A DNA stretch of 42,613 bases from DATJJW01 sp035491935. GTDB lineage: Bacteria > Pseudomonadota > Alphaproteobacteria > ATCC43930 > CGMCC-115725. The DNA lies in assembly GCA_035491935.1 (NCBI GenBank), contig DATJJW010000189.1, positions 1 to 42,613 of the forward strand, in the 5' to 3' direction. Shown piece by piece: positions 34,658-42,507 of the stretch. Every line of letters starts with the position of its first letter. Position 1 is the first letter of the stretch. Position numbers and translations under genes: made by a program. Under the pieces are notes generated by a model. The model had not been told where the DNA came from. It was given only the letters and a program-made list of their open reading frames with translations, and made no database searches.

Positions 34658-34744
34658 TGGTGCGGTCGAGAAGACTCGAACTTCCACGGAGTTTCCCCCA
34701 CAGCGACCTCAACGCTGCGCGTCTACCAGTTCCGCCACGACCGC
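34658..34744 (-). tRNA. tRNA-Leu (anticodon GAG), CCA encoded
   Basis: On the minus strand the acceptor arms are GCGGTCG (5') and CGACCGC (3') with discriminator A and an encoded CCA (34658-34660). The anticodon stem CAGCG/CGCTG holds the loop TTGAGGT, giving anticodon GAG for leucine CUC/CUU codons. A long variable arm, as in class II tRNAs, lies between it and the T-arm, whose loop reads TTCGAGT. Total length is 87 bases with CCA. In the 364 bases between maeB and lipB this is the only gene I see; 34745-34916 holds only a GC-rich hairpin (34765-34783). Confidence 0.95.
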
Positions 34745-34916
34745 ACTAAAGAAGGCGAGCAAAGCCCCGCCTCCGAGGTGGGGGGAGCGATAGCAAATCG
34801 CTCATCCCGAGGCAAGCGTTCCCGCCATGCACGGCACACCGATCTGCCGAGCGCCTGCTTGCGCCGTCGCCCCACCCTACATAAAGAAACGCGGCCCACA
34901 CCCGAGAGAACCTGTC

Positions 34917-35585
34917 ATGTCCCCCGCCCCGCATGCCTTCGCCCCACACGCCTTCGACTGGCTGATCAGCGACGAGCCCGTGCCTTATGAGGACGCGCTG
35001 GCCCGGATGAACGAGCATGTCGAGGCGATTCGCATCGGGACCGCCGGCAACCTCGTCTGGCTTTTGGAGCATCCGCCGCTCTACACCGCCGGCACCAGCG
35101 CCAAGGCGGCGGATCTCGTCGATGCGCGCTTCCCGGTCTATGAGGCAGGGCGTGGCGGACAATACACCTATCACGGACCCGGCCAGCGGGTGGGCTATGT
35201 CATGCTCGACCTCAAGCAGCGCGACAATGACGTGCGTCGCTATGTCCGCGACCTCGAGGAATGGCTGATCCGCACCCTGGCGAGCTTCAACATCAAGGGT
35301 GAGCGGCGCGAGGGCCGAGTCGGCATCTGGATCGCCGAGGCCGACGGCACCGAGAACAAGATCGGCGCGCTAGGCGTGCGCGTACGCCACGGCGTGACCT
35401 TCCACGGGGTCTCGCTCAACGTCGACCCCGACCTCACGCATTTCGGCGGCATCGTGCCTTGCGGGATATCCGAGCACGGCGTGACCTCGCTGGCCGCCCA
35501 GGGCATCCTGGTCAGCATGCCCGAGGTCGACGCAGCGCTGCGCAAAGCCTTCCTCGATGTATTCGGCGCCAAGGACCGGGACTGA
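34917..35585 (+). CDS. lipB: Octanoyltransferase LipB
   Basis: A 222-residue enzyme that moves octanoyl from acyl carrier protein to lipoyl domains. Conserved: GGQYTYHGPGQRVGYVMLDL near residues 80-99, the catalytic Lys148 in ENKIGALGVR and the Cys182 nucleophile in GGIVPCGI. The ATG at 34917 is preferred to upstream in-frame starts; GAGAG precedes it. It is convergent with the MFS gene 18 bases away. Confidence 0.95.
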   Translation: MSPAPHAFAPHAFDWLISDEPVPYEDALARMNEHVEAIRIGTAGNLVWLLEHPPLYTAGTSAKAADLVDARFPVYEAGRGGQYTYHGPGQRVGYVMLDLKQRDNDVRRYVRDLEEWLIRTLASFNIKGERREGRVGIWIAEADGTENKIGALGVRVRHGVTFHGVSLNVDPDLTHFGGIVPCGISEHGVTSLAAQGILVSMPEVDAALRKAFLDVFGAKDRD

Positions 35586-35603
35586 CCGTCCGCCCGCGCC
35601 TGC

Positions 35604-36926
35604 TCAAGCCGGCCGGGCCGCCATGCGGACCACACTCCAGGACAGCGCGATCGACAGCAGCAGCAGCGCCGTGGCGTAGAACAGCCCGGCGGCGAAGCTG
35701 TGAGTCAGATCGTGCAGCCAGCCGATCATCGGGCCGCTGATCGCCGAACCGAACAGCCCGCTGGCGTTGATGAAGCCGATGCCGGCCGGCCGCGCCTCCG
35801 CCGAGAGCAGCTTCTGCGGCAGGGTCCAGAACACGGCCATGGCGCAGAAGGCGCCGCCAGTGGTGCAGCACAGACCGATAAGCTGGCTGATGGGATTCAG
35901 CGCCAGGATCACCAGCAGCCAGCCGATCACGGCCACGGCGATGGCGGCGGTCAGGTGCCAGATACGCTCGGCCCGGCGGTCGGAGCTCCAGACCCAGAGC
36001 GGCATCAGCACGATGGTGCAGATCGGGGCCACCGCCGCGACCAAGCCGACCTTGGTCAGCGAATAGCTGTGCATGAACCCACGCACGATGGTCGGGCCCC
36101 AGGTCGATTGCGCATTGAGCGTCGTGACCAGCGAGAAATAGGCCAGCGCCAGCAACAGCACCTTGGGCTCGGTGATCTGGCTCCAGATCGAGCGGCGCGG
36201 CCCCACCACCGCCGGCGCCTTGCCCCGATCCTCCGCCAGCACGTTTTCCAGCGTCTCGACCTCGTCATGCGACAGCCAGCGCGACTGGCGCGGCCCGTCG
36301 GTCAGATAGAAATAGGCGACGATGCCGAGGATAACCGCCGGCAGCCCTTCGACCAGGAACATCCAGCGCCAGCCGGCCAGGCCCAGCAAGCCCTGGCTGC
36401 TGTCCATGATAACGCCGGAAATGGTGGCGCCGAGAGCCATGGCGACCGGCTGCGACATCATCAGCACGCCATTGGCCCGGGCGCGATGCGTGTCCGGGAA
36501 CCAATATGTCAGATAAAGCAGCACGCCCGGCACGAAGCCCGCCTCGAACAGCCCCAACAGGAAACGGGCACCGGCCAGGCTGGCGGTGTTCCAGACCAGC
36601 ATGGTCGCGGCCGAGGCCAGGCCCCAGGTGATCATGATGCGTGACAGCCAGATGCGCGCGCCCAGCCGCGCCATCAGCAGGTTGCTCGGCACCTCGCAGG
36701 AGACATAACCCAGATAGAACATGAAGTTGACGAGGCCATAGACCGTCGCAGACAGCCCCAGATCCCGGTTCATCGACAGGGCGCCGAAACCGATATTGAT
36801 GCGATCGAGAAAGCTTATGACGTAGAGCGCGAAAAGGAACGGCACGATACGCCAACTGATCTTGCGCAGCACCGCTTCCTTGTCGACGGCAGCCTGGACG
36901 ATCCCGGCGGCGACACTGTTCGGCAT
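35604..36926 (-). CDS. MFS transporter, anion:cation symporter (ACS) family
   Basis: A 440-residue carrier with 12 predicted membrane segments. Signatures are RIVPFLFALYVISFLDRINI at the first helix, ARLGARIWLSRIMITWG in the loop 2-3 region, and FLLGLFEAGFVPGVLLYLTY, all typical of the ACS group that imports organic acids such as tartrate, phthalate or 4-hydroxyphenylacetate. GGGGAGGAAG is a strong ribosome site. It is the last gene of the Rieske-amidohydrolase unit and probably imports the substrate. Confidence 0.9.
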   Translation of the reverse strand: MPNSVAAGIVQAAVDKEAVLRKISWRIVPFLFALYVISFLDRINIGFGALSMNRDLGLSATVYGLVNFMFYLGYVSCEVPSNLLMARLGARIWLSRIMITWGLASAATMLVWNTASLAGARFLLGLFEAGFVPGVLLYLTYWFPDTHRARANGVLMMSQPVAMALGATISGVIMDSSQGLLGLAGWRWMFLVEGLPAVILGIVAYFYLTDGPRQSRWLSHDEVETLENVLAEDRGKAPAVVGPRRSIWSQITEPKVLLLALAYFSLVTTLNAQSTWGPTIVRGFMHSYSLTKVGLVAAVAPICTIVLMPLWVWSSDRRAERIWHLTAAIAVAVIGWLLVILALNPISQLIGLCCTTGGAFCAMAVFWTLPQKLLSAEARPAGIGFINASGLFGSAISGPMIGWLHDLTHSFAAGLFYATALLLLSIALSWSVVRMAARPA

Positions 36927-36956
36927 GTTCTTCCTCCCCGGCCTGGGTTGGGCTTG

Positions 36957-36981
36957 GAGGCGGCTTGCAAAGAGCCGCCTC
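36957..36981. other. Hairpin between amidohydrolase and MFS genes
   Basis: A perfect 9-base stem, GAGGCGGCT (36957-36965) and AGCCGCCTC (36973-36981), loop of 7. On the minus strand it is followed by CAAGCCC, not a U tract, so it may be a processing or mRNA-stability structure rather than a terminator. Confidence 0.45.
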
Positions 36982-37011
36982 TCTTTCTGGTTGGATAGGG
37001 TGGATCCGGCG

Positions 37012-38256
37012 CTAGACGATGCCGACCAGCTTCTTTTGCGGCGTGGGATCGAGGCCGAAGATCCGTGCGGCGTTGAGGCCGAGGATGTTGCGCTTGGCCT
37101 GTTCGGTCAGGAACGGCAGGTCGACGATCATCTGCGGCAGGTCGAAGTCGAAATGCGGCCAGTCCGACGCGAACAGCAGCTGCGTCTCCGCATTGATCAT
37201 CTCCAGCGTGTTCTGCAGCGCCTTGGGGTGCGTCACCTCCATCGGCTGGGTCGTGTACCAGCAGTGCTCGCGCATGTATTCGCTGGGCAGGCGCTTCAGC
37301 TGCGGCGCCTCCGACTGGCGCATCAGATACTGGTCGTCGAGGCGCTGCATCAGGAACGGGACCCAGGCAAGGCCGCTTTCGACCCAGATCGACTTCAATT
37401 TCGGGAAACGCTCCGGAATGCCGTTCAGGATCCAGTTGGTCATATGGATCATGTTGCACCAGACGAAGCCCAGCGCATGCATGCCGATGAAGCGGTTGAT
37501 GGTCGAGAGCGAGGGATCGTGCCAGTGGTATCCCGCATGAAAGGCCAGCGGCTTGCCCGTCTCCTGAACCAGTGAATAGAAGCGCATGTAGTCATTGTGA
37601 TGCACCGGCTTGTGCCGCGTGCTCGGCACGCAGAAGCCGATGACACCCTTGGCGTCGGCGAATTCCTCGACGATCTTCTCGGCCTCGCGCGGGGTATTGA
37701 AGGGGATGACCAGCAAAGTCTTGATGCGGTCGTCGCCGGACAGGATACGGTCGATCAGCCAGCGATTGTAGGCGCGGGCCAGATAGACCTCCATCTCCGG
37801 CTGCGGGTGCAGGCCTAAGAACAGCATCGGTGTCGGGAACACGACCATATGGTCGATGCCGAGGGAATCCATCGCGCGCCGGGTCAACACCACGTCGCGA
37901 TGGACATCGGTCTCGCTCACCTTCTCCCGCCGCTCGTCCTGATGCGGGATGCGGCCACCGACCGAGGTGTAGCGCAGCCCCAGATCGCCATTGAGGCCAT
38001 AGGGCGGAGCGCCGGCGCGCTCGGCATGGAAGCGCTGCGCATTGTCGCGGACCACCGGATCGTCGATGTACTGCACGACCTCCTTCCACGAGACGGTCTC
38101 GACATGATGGGCATCGACGTCGCAGATATACCAATCGGCGAGGCCGCGCCTCAACGCGTTGTGCCGGGCATGGGCCAGCACGTCGCGGGTGTCGGTGAAG
38201 CCGTCGATCTTCTGGACGGGAAGCGGTTCGGCATTCAGCTTGGGCTGGATGTTCAT
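37012..38256 (-). CDS. Amidohydrolase family protein (ACMSD-like)
   Basis: A 414-residue metal-dependent hydrolase/decarboxylase of the amidohydrolase_2 group. The first strand metal site is CDVDAHHVE near residue 45; later metal or catalytic residues are in PLAFHAGYHWHDP and in FASDWPHFDFDLP near residue 350, the usual C-terminal Asp strand. Family members such as ACMSD and gamma-resorcylate decarboxylase decarboxylate aromatic or muconic acids, so a carboxylate substrate is plausible. It follows the 112-residue gene by 48 bases. GGAGATAACCC before ATG gives the ribosome site. Confidence 0.88.
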   Translation of the reverse strand: MNIQPKLNAEPLPVQKIDGFTDTRDVLAHARHNALRRGLADWYICDVDAHHVETVSWKEVVQYIDDPVVRDNAQRFHAERAGAPPYGLNGDLGLRYTSVGGRIPHQDERREKVSETDVHRDVVLTRRAMDSLGIDHMVVFPTPMLFLGLHPQPEMEVYLARAYNRWLIDRILSGDDRIKTLLVIPFNTPREAEKIVEEFADAKGVIGFCVPSTRHKPVHHNDYMRFYSLVQETGKPLAFHAGYHWHDPSLSTINRFIGMHALGFVWCNMIHMTNWILNGIPERFPKLKSIWVESGLAWVPFLMQRLDDQYLMRQSEAPQLKRLPSEYMREHCWYTTQPMEVTHPKALQNTLEMINAETQLLFASDWPHFDFDLPQMIVDLPFLTEQAKRNILGLNAARIFGLDPTPQKKLVGIV

Positions 38257-38279
38257 GGGTTATCTCCGGATCAGCAGGC

Positions 38280-38308
38280 TTCGCGCTTCAATGGGTTTCG
38301 CGCTTCAA
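38280..38308. repeat. 12-base direct repeat at the end of the small unknown gene
   Basis: TTCGCGCTTCAA occurs at 38280-38291 and again at 38297-38308, a 17-base period spanning the stop codon of the 112-residue gene. It looks like a recent local duplication. Confidence 0.5.
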
Positions 38309-38643
38309 GGGGCTTCGTCCGGCCGGCGGCGGAACCACAGCGCCAGCTCCATCGGTCCGAGGCGCATCGCGCGCAGCAATTCGGACACGGCGGTCAGCAT
38401 CTCGGTCGGACATAGCTCGCTGTCGCGTTCGCCGATGATGGGGGCGAAGGTCCGCTCCTCCCCGTCACTCTTGGCGTAATAGAGCCGGATCGCCGCGGTC
38501 ATCAGCGCCGCCACGGCCTGGTCGGAAATGCGCGCGGCCTCGCCGCTCTGCACGAGATCCCGCGAGTCGGCGAGGATCTGAGATGCCGCCTGCTCGATCC
38601 AGGCATAGGGATCGTTGTGGCGGTCGAGGTTAGAGACGGACAT
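38305..38643 (-). CDS. Hypothetical protein, 112 residues, in the Rieske-amidohydrolase unit
   Basis: I do not recognise this protein. It starts MSVSNLDRHNDPYAWIEQAA, is mostly helical by eye, and carries no signal peptide, membrane helix or Cys cluster beyond a single Cys (ERDSELCPTEM). The stretch ISDQAVAALMTAAIRLYYAK resembles helical bundle proteins. Its ATG at 38643 lies inside the end of the Rieske gene (14-base overlap in another frame), so it is translationally linked. The frame extends upstream, but that part is a shadow of the Rieske gene. It may be a small subunit or chaperone of the same system. Confidence 0.75.
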   Translation of the reverse strand: MSVSNLDRHNDPYAWIEQAASQILADSRDLVQSGEAARISDQAVAALMTAAIRLYYAKSDGEERTFAPIIGERDSELCPTEMLTAVSELLRAMRLGPMELALWFRRRPDEAP

Positions 38644-38995
38644 AGACGTCTCCCTCGCGGATATCGATTTCGACCTTGCGCAGCCGCGCCCGGCGATTGC
38701 CCGGATGCTCGCCGGTCCTGATGCTGAATTCCCAGCCATGCCAGGGGCAGATGATGTGCGCCTCATGCTCGTCGTAGAGCTGGACACCGGTGCGGCCATC
38801 GGCATCGACCGGCTCCAGCACGCGATACATGATTCGGCCCTGGCAAACCGGCCCTTCCTGGTGCGGGCAGCGGTTGTGCCAGCCATAGAACTGGCCCTCA
38901 TGCCTGAAGACGGCGATCTCCTTGTCGCCGCACAGGACGACGCGCCGGTCGCCCTCGGCGAAATCCTCGGCCGCCGCCACGCGGTAATCATTCAT
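38630..38995 (-). CDS. Rieske [2Fe-2S] ferredoxin-like protein
   Basis: A 121-residue single-domain Rieske protein. Cluster ligands are Cys and His in NRCPHQEGPVC and Cys and His in ICPWHGWEF, the arrangement of Rieske ferredoxins of aromatic-ring dioxygenase systems (C-x-H...C-x2-H). It lacks a catalytic mononuclear iron domain, so it is an electron carrier or a stand-alone protein. I start it at the ATG at 38995 (MNDYRVAAAEDF), which has GGGAG 7 bases upstream; a longer frame to 39076 runs through the operator. No oxygenase is encoded nearby. Confidence 0.9.
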   Translation of the reverse strand: MNDYRVAAAEDFAEGDRRVVLCGDKEIAVFRHEGQFYGWHNRCPHQEGPVCQGRIMYRVLEPVDADGRTGVQLYDEHEAHIICPWHGWEFSIRTGEHPGNRRARLRKVEIDIREGDVYVRL

Positions 38996-39057
38996 GGCGT
39001 CACTCCCTGGCATCGGCGGACAGCCGCATGAACGGGGCGGCCATCGCTCTTCTTCAC

Positions 39058-39081
39058 GAAAAATGAACGTGATCATTTTTC
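39058..39081. promoter_or_regulatory. Perfect palindrome between Rieske and TetR genes, likely TetR operator
   Basis: GAAAAATGA (39058-39066) and TCATTTTTC (39073-39081) are exact inverted copies with a 6-base spacer. It lies between divergent genes, 60 bases from the Rieske start and 80 from the regulator start. A TTGACA (39088-39093) on the plus strand follows closely and could be a -35 box for the regulator gene. TetR proteins bind such sites and repress both genes. Confidence 0.7.
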
Positions 39082-39159
39082 AGAAAATTGACATGACACC
39101 GACCGCCCGTCAAGACAGGCTGACCGGCCGGGTGTCGGCGATTTGGGGAGACAAAGCTT

Positions 39160-39786
39160 TTGGGCTTGCGGGAGAGCAACAAGGCCGAGAGGCGCCGGCG
39201 CATCCAGCGTGCAACCTTGGAGGTGCTGGCGGAGAAGGGCTTTGACAACGCCACGACGCGAGAAATCGCCCAGCGCGCCAATGTCGCGGTGGGGACGATT
39301 TTCCTCTATGCGCGCGACAAGGTCGACCTGTTCCTGATGAGCATCAATGACGATCTGGACCAGTTGACCGATGCCGCCTTCGCGGAACTGGGCGACGACC
39401 AGCCCCTGCTCGACCAGATCATCACCTTCTTCCGGCACCGCTACGCCTTCTGGTCGCGCCATCCCGACCTCTACCGCGCGGCCACGGTCGGACGGGCAAG
39501 CAGCTATCCGCCGCCTGAAAGCGAGGGTGGGGGCGAGGCTGAGATGGCGCGCGGCATCGGCCGGCGAGTACAAGCCCTGCAACGCCTGACACAGATCTTG
39601 GAACGCGGCGTCACCAATGGCCGGATCAGGCCGGGCGAGAACATCCCTGCCCTCGCCCGCATCCTGCTCGACATCTACCTGATTGAAATGCGCTTCTGGC
39701 TGAGTTCCGACGAACCGCAGATCGACGACGGCATGGCGAAGCTGCGCTACCTCGTCGACGTCATCATCGCGCTGGTCAGGCCTTAG
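39160..39786 (+). CDS. TetR/AcrR family transcriptional regulator
   Basis: A 208-residue regulator. The N-terminal TetR DNA-binding domain covers residues about 10-57 (RRRRIQRATLEVLAEKGFDN, then TTREIAQRANVAVGTIFLYA with the helix-turn-helix). The C-terminal ligand domain is divergent, so no inducer can be named. It starts with TTG at 39160, preceded by GGGGAG; there is no in-frame ATG nearby that retains the domain. It is divergent from the Rieske gene and probably controls the whole minus-strand unit. Confidence 0.9.
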   Translation: MGLRESNKAERRRRIQRATLEVLAEKGFDNATTREIAQRANVAVGTIFLYARDKVDLFLMSINDDLDQLTDAAFAELGDDQPLLDQIITFFRHRYAFWSRHPDLYRAATVGRASSYPPPESEGGGEAEMARGIGRRVQALQRLTQILERGVTNGRIRPGENIPALARILLDIYLIEMRFWLSSDEPQIDDGMAKLRYLVDVIIALVRP

Positions 39787-39834
39787 GGCCGGTTTCCCTC
39801 ATCCGCCATATCCGGCCCGGATGGAAAGCCATTG

Positions 39835-39860
39835 ATATAGTATACCCCCCTATATTATAT
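39835..39860 (+). promoter_or_regulatory. FrmR/RcnR-type operator upstream of dmeR
   Basis: ATATAGTATA (39835-39844), six C (39845-39850), then TATATTATAT (39851-39860); the arms match at 9 of 10 positions. This layout, AT-rich inverted arms around a G/C tract, is the operator type of the FrmR/RcnR/DmeR regulators. A TTGATA (39832-39837) and TATATG (39856-39861), 18 bases apart, could be the promoter it covers. Confidence 0.75.
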
Positions 39861-39867
39861 GACGGCG

Positions 39868-40146
39868 ATGAGCCACACGATCCACCGCAAGAACAAGCTG
39901 CTGAGCCGGGTCCGCCGTATGCGCGGCCAGATGGAGGCCATCGAGCGCGCCTTGGAAAAGGAAGCGCCATGCGGGGATGTGATGCAGCTCATCGCCGGCG
40001 TTCGAGGTGCCCTTGCCGGTCTGATGGCCGAGATCGTCGAGGACCACATCCATGAACATCTGGTCGATGCCGAGAAGCATCCGGGCGCTCTCGACGAGGA
40101 TGCCGCGAGCCAGCTCATGGACGTGGTTCGCACCTATCTGAAATAG
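39868..40146 (+). CDS. dmeR: Metal-sensing repressor, RcnR/FrmR (DUF156) family
   Basis: A 92-residue all-helical repressor of the CsoR/RcnR/FrmR family. The start MSHTIHRKNKLLSRVRRMRG matches RcnR closely (MSHTI). His3, the Cys in EAPCGDVMQL and His residues in DHIHEHL lie at RcnR-like metal positions. It would sense Ni or Co (or a related signal) and release the operator just upstream. An in-frame ATG three codons earlier (39859) overlaps the operator's right arm; the alignment with RcnR favours 39868. The gene for a CDF exporter follows by eight bases. Confidence 0.88.
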   Translation: MSHTIHRKNKLLSRVRRMRGQMEAIERALEKEAPCGDVMQLIAGVRGALAGLMAEIVEDHIHEHLVDAEKHPGALDEDAASQLMDVVRTYLK

Positions 40147-40154
40147 AGGCCGCC

Positions 40155-41114
40155 ATGACGGAAACCGGCGCCGCGAACCGGCATATATTCCTGGGCACCG
40201 CCCACGAAACGAATGAACGTCGGACCTGGTGGGTGATCGCGCTGTGCGGCGTCATGATGGCGGCCGAAATCGGCGGCGGCCTGCTGTTCGGTTCGATCGC
40301 CCTGGTCGCCGACGGCCTTCATATGAGCACTCACGCCGGTGCACTGCTCATGACGGCACTGGCGTACCGCTACGCCAGGCGCCATGCGCAAGACGCCCGC
40401 TTCGCCTGGAGCACGGGGAAACTGGGCGATCTTGCGGGCTTCAGCAGCGCCTTGGTGCTGGCGATGATCGCGCTGCTGATCGCCTATGAGGGCATCGACC
40501 GCCTGATGACGCCGAAGCCCATCGATTTCGCACAGGCCATCCCGATCGCCGCCCTGGGATTCGTCGTCAACCTCGCCAGCCTCTGGCTGCTGAATGGCGG
40601 GATGCATCATCACGACCACGGTCATCACCATCATCACCATGGCGACCATGACCATGATGACGATGCCGATCATCATCGGCACGATCATGGCGCACGCGAC
40701 AACAACATGCGCGCGGCTTTCATTCACATCATGGCGGATGCCGCAGTGTCGGTCATCGTGGTCGTCGGGCTGGGCCTTGGCTGGTTGATGCATTGGGAAT
40801 GGACCGACCCCATCGCCGGCCTCATCGGCGCCAGCGTGGTCGCCGCCTGGTCCTATTCGCTGCTTCGCGATACCGGCAGCGTATTGCTCGATATGACGCC
40901 CGACCATCACGTCGAAGCCGCCATGCGGCGGACGATCGAGGAAGATGGCGACCGGGTCGACTGCCTGCACCTATGGCGGCTTGGCCCCGGACACCTTGGC
41001 GCCACGGTCACCGTGACGACCCGATCGGACCGTGATGCTCGTTTTTACCGAAGCCGGCTAGCTCACATCGCCGATCTCGCCCATCTCACCGTCGAGGTCG
41101 TGGGGATAGCCTGA
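40155..41114 (+). CDS. dmeF: Cation diffusion facilitator, Co/Ni-type DmeF
   Basis: A 319-residue inner-membrane metal exporter. The family sites are visible: DGLHMSTHAGALL in helix 2, where DmeF-type proteins have His in place of the usual Asp, and FIHIMADAAVSVIVV in helix 5. A very His/Asp-rich loop (encoded at about 40603-40690) of some 27 residues, with HHHDHGHHHHHHGDHD at its start, lies between helices 4 and 5 and probably binds metal. The C-terminal cytoplasmic domain is short. Paired with dmeR, it exports Co2+ and Ni2+ by homology. Confidence 0.92.
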   Translation: MTETGAANRHIFLGTAHETNERRTWWVIALCGVMMAAEIGGGLLFGSIALVADGLHMSTHAGALLMTALAYRYARRHAQDARFAWSTGKLGDLAGFSSALVLAMIALLIAYEGIDRLMTPKPIDFAQAIPIAALGFVVNLASLWLLNGGMHHHDHGHHHHHHGDHDHDDDADHHRHDHGARDNNMRAAFIHIMADAAVSVIVVVGLGLGWLMHWEWTDPIAGLIGASVVAAWSYSLLRDTGSVLLDMTPDHHVEAAMRRTIEEDGDRVDCLHLWRLGPGHLGATVTVTTRSDRDARFYRSRLAHIADLAHLTVEVVGIA

Positions 41115-41168
41115 CACCCGCCGGTTGCGCCAACCATGGAAAATAATACTTTCAATAAAAATTGACCA

Positions 41169-41191
41169 GTTGCTGCACCCTTTGCAGCAAC
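41169..41191. other. Inverted repeat downstream of dmeF
   Basis: GTTGCTGCA (41169-41177) and TGCAGCAAC (41183-41191), perfect 9-base arms, loop CCCTT. A run of six T follows 11 bases later (41203-41208), too far for a normal terminator. It may weakly terminate dmeF or regulate the chemoreceptor gene. The rest of 41115-41305 is AT-rich and gene-free, and presumably holds the promoter of the receptor gene. Confidence 0.45.
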
Positions 41192-41305
41192 GATCGATGT
41201 CATTTTTTGCCATCACAATAACCATCTTTAAGACAGCGTTAGTAATACTGACAAAATACTTTGATCACGGGAGAACTATCTTAATATCCGGCAAGGAATA
41301 ACGTT

Positions 41306-42507
41306 ATGCAGGCGCTCGGTCATATCCGCATCACGACCAAGGTCTATTGCATCGCAGGATTCCTGATCGCCGCCATGGCGGCCATCGCCTGGCTCAGCTT
41401 CGAGACGATGCAGGAATACGACCGCAGGGCGACGGACATGCGTAACGCATCGGCCTGGTCGAAATATGCCGACCAAATGAATTACGGCATCACCGCCACG
41501 GTGATGGAGACGCGCGGCGTCTACATGAGCAAGTCGCAAGACGAGATCAAACGCTATGCCGCCGGCATCCATGACAACCTCATCATCGTCCGGGATGCGA
41601 TCGACAATCTGCGCAAACGGGTGCCGGCCGCACGCCAGGGCGAGCTGGCCGACGTCACCGCTCGCGGCGAGGACTTCATCCAGCGGCGCACGGATTTGGC
41701 CAATGTCGGCCTGACCCAGGGCGCCGAGAAGGCCAACGCGCTGGGTAACAACGAGCCCAATCGCAAGAGCCGGCAGGATTTCGGCAAATCGGTCGACGCG
41801 CTGTCGGCCAAATATTACCAGGAGGTGCTGCGCACTTCGAAGGAGCTGGATACTTTCTACGACGCCCGCCTCCAACTCCTCGGCATCGTCTGTGTCATCG
41901 GCATCGCGCTCAGCCTGGTGGTCGCGAGCTTGGTGGCCCGCTTCGGCATCTCGCGACCTATCCAGCGTCTGACCGGCACGATGCGGTTGCTGGCCCAGCA
42001 CGATCTCTCGGCCGAGATCCCCCATCTCGGCAAGCGGGACGAGATCGGCGAGATGGCACGCGCCGTCGCCGTGTTCCGTGACGACGCGCTCGCCAAGGAA
42101 CAGCTGGAGAGGACCGCGCGCACCCAGGAAGAGGCCAGCGCCCGCCGCGCCGCCAATCGCGAGCAGGCGGTCACCGATTTCGAGGCCAAGGTGGCGAGCC
42201 GCCTGGATTTCGTCAGCGAGGCGGTGACGCTGCTCGACCGCACCGCCGGCGCCATGGCCGCCAATGCCGAGGAGACCAGCCTGCAGGCGGCGACATCCAT
42301 GGATGCGGCGAACCAGACGGCCAGCAACGTCCAGAGCGCAGCCTCGGCAGCCGAAGAAATGACCGCAACCCTGCGCGAGATCTCCAGCCAGGTGCATCTC
42401 GCCCATGAGATCGCGGCCAAGGCCCAGAACCAGGCCGATGCTACTGACGAGACCGTCCGCGGCCTGGCCGCCGCCGCGCAGAAGATCGGCGAGATCGTCT
42501 CGCGCAC
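41306..42507 (+). pseudogene. Methyl-accepting chemotaxis protein, 3' end lost at a transposase junction
   Basis: The first about 400 residues of a chemoreceptor: TM1 at about 13-31 (VYCIAGFLIAAMAAIAWL), a periplasmic four-helix-like sensor domain to about 188, TM2 at about 190-213, a HAMP domain with ISRPIQRLTGTMRLLAQHDL and DEIGEMARAVAVFRDDAL, then the start of the signalling coiled coil (AANAEETSLQAATSM, then AAEEMTATLREISSQV). The receptor match ends at KIGEIVS (codon for Ser at 42500-42502). The highly conserved tip (about 30 residues on) and all that follows are absent. AAGGA at 41293-41297 precedes the ATG. The frame stays open to the window end but reads unrelated sequence. Confidence 0.85.

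Noticed and set aside
34658..34744. tRNA-Leu as an island attachment site
   Set aside because: I found no second copy of the tRNA 3' end in the window and no integrase beside it; the flanks are core genes.
41169..41208. Rho-independent terminator after dmeF
   Set aside because: The stem is perfect, but the T run begins 11 bases after it, so I list it only as an inverted repeat.
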